From positions 4,712,001-4,776,000 of the forward strand of contig JACSVZ010000037.1 of the NCBI GenBank assembly GCA_014706295.1: 64,000 bases of DNA. Reading direction: 5' to 3'. Position 1 is the first letter of the stretch. Each line of letters begins with the position of its first letter. Source of the DNA: Lycocorax pyrrhopterus obiensis (Eukaryota; Chordata; Aves; Passeriformes; Paradisaeidae). Below, one piece after another: positions 1 to 64,000 of the stretch. Both the position numbers and the translations under genes were made by a program. Below the pieces are notes generated by a model. The model was not told where the DNA came from. It did no database searches and saw nothing but the letters and a program-made list of their open reading frames with translations.

Positions 1-244
1 ACATTTTACTATGAGAATATGCATGAAATGATTGGAAGTATGAGAGTTAATACAGCATCATTGACTAAATTTAATCATTTGCCTAAATATACATTATGAG
101 GTCTAAAAAAATAACTCGGGCTGCTCAAGAAACGTTTTGAAGGGAGGGAGGAAGGATAACTAATCCCTCCCCTCTGAGCTATCACCCTTAGGCCTAGTTT
201 AGGATTCCAAATCCCACTGAATCACTCTGAGTCGGGAGCTGGGG
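1..244. other. AT-rich intergenic DNA upstream of the promoter
   Basis: Nearly CpG-free, AT-rich sequence with no coding exon that I can support. In other vertebrates UBE4B lies upstream of KIF1B in the same orientation (established synteny), but none of its sequence is recognisable here. Confidence 0.6.
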
Positions 245-563
245 AATTCGCTACCTCAGAGACCGCGTTCCGACAGCGGGAGCGCACCTGCCCCGGGCTC
301 TCGAGCCGTGGCCGCCCACCAGCCGCACACATTACGCTGTATCCCAGCCTTTTTTAGCACGAGTGCCCGTTTGTCCGCACATCACGCGGTGTCCGTGCTT
401 TGTGCTCGCCACCAGCGCCCATTTCCCCTCACGCCCCGGGGGACGCGGGCGCCGCCGCAGGGCGCGCACGGACACACCGCGGCGGGGCGGTGCTGCGGCC
501 GCCGGCTCCCGCCGCTCCTGATAGGCTCCGGGCAGCCAGACGCGGTTTGCATCGCGGGTTCTG

Positions 564-568
564 ATTGG
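564..568 (-). promoter_or_regulatory. Inverted CCAAT box (NF-Y-type)
   Basis: GATTGGCT context, reading AGCCAATC on the minus strand, a strong NF-Y core. It is about 500 bp upstream of the exon 1 donor, the most distal of three such boxes. Confidence 0.5.
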
Positions 569-686
569 CTGGAGCTGGCGAGGGGCCGCCTCCCCGCGCC
601 CCCGCTGCGCGGCGGAGGGATCGGCTCGGAGGGCGGTGCCGCTGCGGCCGGGCACCGCCAGGCGGCGCTCGCGGAGCAGCCGGCTG

Positions 687-696
687 TGATTGACAG
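687..696 (+). promoter_or_regulatory. PBX-PREP/MEIS composite site
   Basis: Exact match to the decamer TGATTGACAG, the known consensus for PBX/PREP1 heterodimers. A GC box follows directly (GGGCGGGGGCGGG, 697-709). Only the match is seen; occupancy is inferred. Confidence 0.5.
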
Positions 697-732
697 GGCG
701 GGGGCGGGAGCTCGCGGGCTCTGCGCCGCGCC

Positions 733-777
733 ATTGGCGGGCTGTGCCGAGGGGGCGGGGCGGCGCGCGGCGATTGG
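733..777 (-). promoter_or_regulatory. Paired inverted CCAAT boxes flanking a GC box
   Basis: ATTGGCGG occurs at 733-740 and again at 773-780, 40 bp apart (about four helical turns), with GGGGGCGGGGCGG between them at 751-763. Same-face spacing of two NF-Y sites around an SP1-type site is a common core-promoter-proximal arrangement, so transcription probably starts a little downstream, around 800-900. Confidence 0.55.
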
Positions 778-829
778 CGGAGCGGGGGCTCTCCCCCCGC
801 GCGGCGGGCGCGCGGCTCGCGGTCCGTCA

Positions 830-1070
830 GTGCGGGAGCGGCGCTGGGCGAGCGCGGCGCCCGTTCCTCCCGGCGCGGCTTCACTCTCCTCCCTCCCCTT
901 TCTCCCCTCCCTCCCTTCTTCCCTCCCTCGCCCTTCCCGCTCCGTTCCCGGCAGCGGGGGGGTCTCCCGGCCTCGGTGCGGGCGACGATGGGGATGGCCG
1001 GGTTCTCGCTGCGCTGCCCCGCCGGCTGCTGACCCCGCACCGCCCGCGTCCCGCGGACACCCCGCGCCAG
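830..1070 (+). other. KIF1B: KIF1B noncoding exon 1 (5' UTR; 5' end approximate)
   Basis: The 3' end is set by a strong donor, CCAG|GTGAGG, with GT at 1071. The 5' end is an estimate placed just downstream of the CCAAT/GC box cluster. The exon carries a roughly 70-nt pyrimidine tract (880-949) and a short upstream ORF (988-1032). It joins exon 2 at 6057, which supplies the rest of the 5' UTR. Confidence 0.65.
988..1032 (+). CDS. Upstream ORF in exon 1, 14 codons
   Basis: ATG at 988 has A at -3 and G at +4, a strong initiation context. A second in-frame ATG at 994 also has a good context. The frame MGMAGFSLRCPAGC ends at TGA 1030-1032, before the exon 1 donor. If transcription starts upstream of 988, this uORF would lie in every transcript from this promoter and could lower translation from the main ATG. 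Whether it is translated is inference. Confidence 0.4.
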   Translation: MGMAGFSLRCPAGC

Positions 1071-1224
1071 GTGAGGGGGCTACGCTGAGGGGCCTCTGCG
1101 CTGGCAGGGGGGGGGTCGGAGCGGGGCGGGGGTGGGTGGGTGATGCCGTAATGCGGAGGGGGAGGCGGCGATGCTGCCGTACGCATCTGTGGGGCCCCGC
1201 GGAGGGCTGAGGCCGGGAGCGGGG

Positions 1225-1269
1225 GGATGGACGGACGGACGGACGGACGGATGGATGGATGGATGGATG
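1225..1269. repeat. Tetranucleotide repeat (GGAC)n(GGAT)n
   Basis: About 45 bp of GGAC units turning into GGAT units, in intron 1 and 150 bp after the exon 1 donor, still in the CpG island. The CpG-containing first half and CpG-free second half fit decay of methylated GGAC to GGAT, but this is inferred. Confidence 0.85.
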
Positions 1270-3710
1270 CAAAGCACTGGATGCTCTGGAACTGTCAGGG
1301 CAGCGGCGCAAGGGCGTGGGGCCCTGTTCGGCCTTGCCATCTGGCCGGTGCCATCTCCTCGTCCCCCGGGACGCTTCCCTTCCTTCCCTTTCTTCCTTCC
1401 CTTCCTCTCCTTCCTTCCTTTTTCCCCGGGCGGCCGCTGCCCGGCCTTTCCATCGGCTGGATGCCGCCCGCCGTGCCGCGTTCCGCCGCTCTTCTCCCCC
1501 TTTCCAGTTCGGATGAGGCGGAGGCGACAGCCGCTTGTTCGGGGGCGGGGGGACAGCCCTTGGGCTAGCTGGGGATGTGGCAGGAGGGGGTTCTCGGGGA
1601 GGTGTTGTGCCCTGTGCGGGGCCGGGGCCCGGCTCGCCCGGCGGGCTCCCGAGGCAGCCATGTTGGGAGGATGAGCTGACAATCCTGGCGTCGGGCGGGT
1701 GGCGGGCCCGGCGCTGCCGGGGCACTGGCGGAATGGGGGCATCGCTTGCGCCTGCGGAATCGCCAGAAGCAGATGGTGATTTTATGTCTGTTTTCCGGAA
1801 TGTGAATACGTTCATACCAAATTCTAAAGGATATTTCACGTCCAGCTCCTTCTGAGCTCAGTTCTTTTTGCTGTTGCACAATCCAGTGTTGGTAAATAGC
1901 CATGTGTGCATGTGATCAGGTTTCAGTGCCTCGCCAGGTTCTGCAGCACTGTTCGATCTGGCATCTCCACCCGGTACAGATATAGCAGAGCGTGTGTGTG
2001 AGTTCAGCTAAGGGATCACGCTGTCAGCACTGCCTGAGCCTGATGCGGTACCTAAAATTGGCTCTGCTGGGGGCCCCTTGTTCAGAAACCCCCGCGGCCC
2101 CGAACAGCTGTTTTGCCAACTTTCCGTGTGCTAATCTCTGTCCTTGTTCTATTTCTTTAGAGCTCTTGCACTGATTAAGTTACAAGCAATTTTTTTGGTT
2201 TAAAAGGTAGCACATTCTGTGATACACAAATATGACACAGTGACCGGTTATCTTAAATAAAAGTGGTTCTTCTTTATTTGTGATGTGAGTGGGTTTGGGT
2301 TTTTTTTATTTGAATGCAGAGATATAGATTTTGAACGTTGTTTTGTAACCACTTCGAACTTGTTGCAGACTTCTCTGAATGTATAAATAATAATTTGAAT
2401 CTAAATCCCTGCTCTGCTTGTAACTTCACTTAAAAAAATAGCAACATGTTTGTATTTTGGCATTGCATAAAAACTGGTTTGCCAAAACTTTCAAATACAT
2501 CCAAGTATTCAAATCTTCATGTTTCTTCAAACATTTTTGTGAAAGTCCAGATCTAGTTGAGCCTATGAAGGGTGAGTGATTAACACAATTGGGTTTGTCA
2601 GCTTGAATACCAGTAAACAGACAAGATATTTAGATGATTTTTTTTTTTTAATGACACACTTCAATATTAAAAACTCAATGTGTGACTGGCAGGGTGGGTA
2701 TCTTTAGTTTAAAATAAGTGTAAAACTAGAATGTAGGATTTGCTTTTAGCTGATGAAGCTCACTAAACAACTCAAATGTCATCTACCACCTGTTTTGGAG
2801 CCAGTGGTAGATTGCCTCGAAGACTCGCTACGCAGTTCCCTTCTTGGTTCCTGATTGGATTCATACAGACTGAACATTAAAAGAGACACAGCTAGTAGAC
2901 TCCTTCCAAGACATTAGGGGGATGATTCATTCTAGCATGGATGGCAGCCTTCTAAACCTATAATGAACATTTAAAAAAAGTTGTCTTTTATGAATATTGT
3001 TCTTCTAAATCTGTACCGCAGACTGTATTCATATTTTGGTTTTCTCTTTTTCAAGTTGTGTTTCCACTCTGTAGTCAGCATTTTGTAGTAGGAAGTGATA
3101 CTACTGGTAAATGTGAACCCTGAAAAACCAGCTGCAATTTATTATCTGTGATGCTGTGTAACTTGGGGCTCATTTTGCCTTATTTTACCATTCTGTGTGA
3201 TGAGGGCAATGCTGCCTTTATAAAGTGTTATGACCAGTTAAGGTTACTGGTAAGAAACTTCAGAACTCCAACAGCTTAAATATATGGAAAGCTTGGCAAA
3301 TTATATTGGTTTTGGTTAATTTTCTTATTAATGTAAACTAAATCTTGCATAGTGAATTGATATTCAAAGCACCTGAAATCCATGTGCAAATACAAGTAGG
3401 TGTTTTGCTTACTTCAGCTGTGAAAAATAGCAGAGCTGCGAACAAACAAGATTTAAAATTATACTACATTTAATTTTCCATCAGCGCAAAAGTTAGCGTT
3501 GGAAAAATTGGTAATTGCAGAAGTCCAGCAGTTAAATTTTCATGTTGCAGGTGATTTTGTGACCTCTTCTGTGAGAATCTCTTCACAGTTGTGTTTTAAA
3601 CAAGTCTGTCATTTAGCTAGTGCATATGGAGTCTCTGGAGGTGTGATTTTCATGCTTTCTTACTGTGAATATGATGTTTAGAGGTACTTGAGAACACATT
3701 TTATATGTGT

Positions 3711-3729
3711 GTATATATATATATATATT
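3711..3729. repeat. (TA)n microsatellite
   Basis: About nine TA units after a GTGTGT lead, in intron 1, followed by a T10 run. Confidence 0.8.
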
Positions 3730-4874
3730 ATTTTTTTTTTAAGTAGATGATTCTTTCATCCCACCCTCTGTTTGCCAGCTTCCCAAATATAGTTGTTATC
3801 TGCAGAAATTAATGCAGTGTTCTGAGAGGTGTTTTTATGCAAACATCAGAAAAAAATTCTTTGTGGGACCTTACAGTAAGAAGGGAAGACAAACCCCCTA
3901 CATTTCGTAAACAATATTATAAGAACACATTGGACAAAGTAAATTATGTCACTGTGAACTTGATAAAAATGGATGTTTTGCACTTGACAGATTATTAAAT
4001 AGTATTTCTTAAACAGGACGCTGAGGGACTGTGCACAGTGGCATTCCTGTTTCTGAGAGCAATATTCAGGGTCAGTTGGATAATAGTTCTGGGTTGTGTC
4101 AGGATTAGTCCTGTCACTTGGCTGTGGTGTGAGAGCTCAGGTACTTATGCAAGGGTCCTGTTAGGGAGGGAAAGCCAAAATCCACAGGGTGGATCCTGGG
4201 GGGAAGAAGTTTATAATGAAGCTCCGTGTTTAATACTTTGTTCCACACAGAAGTAGGCACCTCTGAGTGAGAGGGAATGAAGCGGTCTCTAGAACAACCC
4301 AGAACATCATGTGAATTCATCCCCAGTAGTTTTCTGCTCTATTCTATGTTCAAGATTTTAGTGAAGCTTCTTAAAATTCCGTATTAATGCTGAGCTGGTG
4401 GTATGGCTGTGTCATTAATCTTTGCTCAACCAGTTTGCTGTACCAATGACATTGAGATTCAGTTGGCTTGCTCCTAAAGACATTCTTCTAGTCTGATGAG
4501 ATACCTCAGGTACCTGTGAAAGTAAGGAATGCTTTAAATTGCTTCTACTTGGGGGAGTAATTTAATTTCTGCCTTCACCATGTAATGGCATTAATGAAGT
4601 ATTTTAGTTTTATTAAAGACTTCTTGTACTGTGGGAAGATGTGTCATAACTTGAATTAAGCATGTTTAAATACTTTTACCAAGTGTAGAACTTACTTCAG
4701 AGCTGAAATGCTTCTCCTTTAGGCCTGCTAGTAAGTTTTGTACTTCTGTGAACACAACCCTGAAATGAGCATTTTGTTGGATATGTGGTGTGTTGATAAC
4801 CAGAAAAGATGTCAGGATTTCTGGGTGCATGGTTAAGCAGAGTTAAGTTCTGCCCTGGGTAAGTCAGGTTCTGG

Positions 4875-4970
4875 ATAGAAATGGCTGTGTTGAGTCAGAC
4901 CAAGGATTAATCCAGCTCTGAATCCTCTCTTCAGCAGTGGCCATAGCAGATATCTAGGATATAAGGATAA
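4875..4970 (+). repeat. Probable remnant of an ancient amniote interspersed repeat
   Basis: The stretch around GAGTCAGACCAAGG, then TCCAGC, then CAGCAGTGGCCATAGCAGA resembles a dispersed repeat common in reptile and bird genomes (the GGTCAGACCAA...CAGTGGCCA pattern). The match is from memory and the copy is diverged. I cannot name the family with confidence. Confidence 0.35.
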
Positions 4971-6132
4971 ATCAAACACAAATAAGGTTTTCTCACTATA
5001 GTTTTCCAGATTCTGTGTTTCTGTGCCATGGAGGCTTTCCTAGCCAAGGGTAGGAGCTTTTTAGTAAGGCTTATTCTTTGAATTTTACTGCTTTTTGAGG
5101 CTGACTTCAGTACTGACCGTATCCTGTGGCGGTAAGTTAAACTTCTCAGTTGTGGACCAACTGAAAAACTTTCTTCTAATGGAAAAGGCTGGTTGACACC
5201 AATACAGTAAAACCAATCTTTTTTAACCCTGCATTCCAACACTGTCTCAGACATGCCTTGAAGTTTGGGTAAGTGGGTGTCAGGGATAGTTTCCTGCAAT
5301 GAAAGTGCTCCATCATTTAGATGTGGTAGGATTTGAACAAGCATTTTGATAATGGAGATGAATTTAATGGTGGACATTTGCCTGAACATAGATAGTAATA
5401 TTTACCCTGAAGGCAGTAATTCTTGATTCCTCTTCTTCCTTACAGTGTGTCCTTTAATCAGTAGATATACAAGTAGTTGATGAGTTGTTATTTCCTTTGA
5501 GAAGAGGACTTTCCCAGGACTGCAAGGGGTTCTTTAAGGGTACACCCTTTTCTCTGGAGTCATACGTATTGAAAGTTGGAGTGTTGTGGCCCATGACACA
5601 TGTGTTAGTTTTAATATTATTGCTAAAGCATTGTGGCAGCAAGGATTGGCAGTGAGAGAACCTGGATATGGGGTATATGGTCATTGCCTCATGATGAAAT
5701 TTAAGTAGCTCTGTCTTTGCTGCTAAAATTAGCTTTGTTAGGTTAAGCCTAACACATGTTGCAACCAGATATTTATTTTGGTATTGGCATCCTTACTTTC
5801 TGGAAGAAAACCAAGTAATGAAAACAAGTATTTGTACGCTTCAAAAGAACTACTTCAGGTGACAGAAACTATTGACTAGGGAGACCGTGAACAGGTGCTG
5901 ATAAGTGTATTTCCAGTTCTGGCTTTGAAGTGACACCTTTTGGGGGGAAGAGAGGGAGCAGAAATTGCATTTATCAAGTAACTTTGAACCTTCCTAATTT
6001 TATCAACATCTTGAATACAGTAGCTGTAAATAACGAAATGATATTTTTCTCCTTAGAAAACACCAACAAGAAGGATAACTTGAAAGGCTCTTGGCCACTT
6101 CCAGTTCCTTGACTGTATTGCAAGCAGCCAGG

Positions 6133-63564
<57,432 letters not shown>

Positions 63565-64000
63565 GTGAGAACAACTCTCTAATTCTGTACATCACAGGTC
63601 TGCTACTAAAAATGGAGTTTGTAGTGTATTCCTGAGGTATCCAGGACACAAGAAATGTAAATGAAGTGAGTGGTACAAGGGGCACTGATCTGTCTTTGCT
63701 GGCTCTCTGCCCTCTTTATGTGTTTTATTTTTGTTTCTTCTCAACCTCATCTGCAGGAAGTGCTGCTTGGTTCATTAGAGGGTAGAATGCCATTCCTGAG
63801 GTGTTGACCATATTCCATGAGATCTGGCTATGGCTCTTCCCGTGCTTACTGAATACTTGACTGGAAATTTGCTTATTCATTAATTGCTTCATCTTTTTGC
63901 TCTCTCACATTCTCTTTTAGTGAGTCAGTCTTGTTGAAATGATCCTTGGTTTTCTTTGCTTAATTGGAATAATGCATGCTGAACTCTTTTGTGATTTTTT
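63565..64000 (+). other. KIF1B: Partial KIF1B intron at window edge
   Basis: Intron sequence after exon 37. The CTGCAG at about 63756 is an acceptor look-alike, but the sequence after it does not encode the expected KIF1B continuation. Confidence 0.7.

Larger units (their letters stand above)
245..1760 (+). promoter_or_regulatory. KIF1B: CpG-island promoter of KIF1B
   Basis: Base composition changes sharply at about 245 to GC-rich DNA dense in CpG and fades again by about 1760. It surrounds noncoding exon 1. No TATA box is evident. Visible elements are inverted CCAAT boxes (ATTGG) at 564-568, 733-737 and 773-777, GC boxes in 697-709 and 751-762, and a PBX/PREP decamer at 687-696. This is typical of a broadly expressed, dispersed-start promoter. 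The long open frames here on both strands (for example 382-1839 on the minus strand) result from GC richness, not genes. Confidence 0.85.
1071..6056 (+). other. KIF1B: KIF1B intron 1 (4986 bp)
   Basis: Donor GTGAGG at 1071, acceptor CTCCTTAG ending at 6056. The first 700 bp belong to the CpG island; the rest is AT-rich. It contains a (TA)n run at about 3711-3729 and a possible old interspersed repeat at 4875-4970. I see no further coding exon in it. Confidence 0.8.

Noticed and set aside
308..1210. 300-aa forward open frame over promoter and exon 1
   Set aside because: Same GC-rich artefact; it crosses the exon 1 donor and matches nothing I know.
382..1839. 485-aa open frame on the minus strand across the CpG island
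   Set aside because: GC-rich DNA lacks stop codons. The translation is low-complexity Pro/Arg/Ala/Gly, overlaps a clear + strand promoter and exon, and has no splice or homology support.

Overview
The window is vertebrate genomic DNA and, as far as I can read it, holds one protein-coding gene: the 5' two thirds or so of KIF1B (kinesin-3 motor), on the + strand from a CpG-island promoter near the left edge to an intron at the right edge. A bird is the most likely source. The exons translate without a break into a KIF1B protein very like the mammalian one. The introns are short for this gene and almost free of recognisable transposons, with no mammalian Alu/B1-type elements. The species is not identified.

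Layout. 1-245 is AT-rich intergenic DNA. 245-1760 is a CpG island with inverted CCAAT boxes, GC boxes and an exact PBX/PREP decamer, and it contains noncoding exon 1 (donor at 1071). Exon 2 (6057-6238) carries the start codon at 6133. After a 14 kb intron, exons 3-13 (20247-26033) encode the motor domain: P-loop, switch I, switch II and the lysine-rich K-loop, with an optional 18-nt microexon next to the K-loop. Exons 14-17 (27132-31353) encode the neck/CC1 region. Two homologous in-frame 63-nt cassettes follow (32199-32261 and 33168-33230). Exons 20-23 encode the FHA domain, and exons 23, 24 and 26 encode a second coiled coil.

At 38013 the gene forks. Splicing to 42149 gives the short KIF1B-alpha form: one 494-codon terminal exon ending in the PDZ ligand TTV, then a long 3' UTR. 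Splicing on to 50281 gives the KIF1B-beta form, whose exons 26-37 (50281-63564) are present here. Its later exons, including the C-terminal PH domain, lie beyond 64000. All exon phases agree at every junction assigned. By residue count the alpha protein would be 1199 aa (microexon in, 63-nt cassettes out), and 1228 complete residues of beta are encoded here.

From knowledge of the family, both forms are plus-end-directed microtubule motors. Alpha has been linked to mitochondria and PDZ scaffolds, beta to synaptic vesicle precursors and neuronal cargo.

I see no second gene, RNA gene, CRISPR array or intact mobile element, and no undescribed multi-gene system. The observations most worth checking are inside KIF1B. 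They are a perfect 36-bp tandem duplication of the exon 33 splice donor that would allow an in-frame 12-residue insertion, the duplicated cassettes, and optional exons whose 3' ends copy the 3' end of the preceding constitutive exon.
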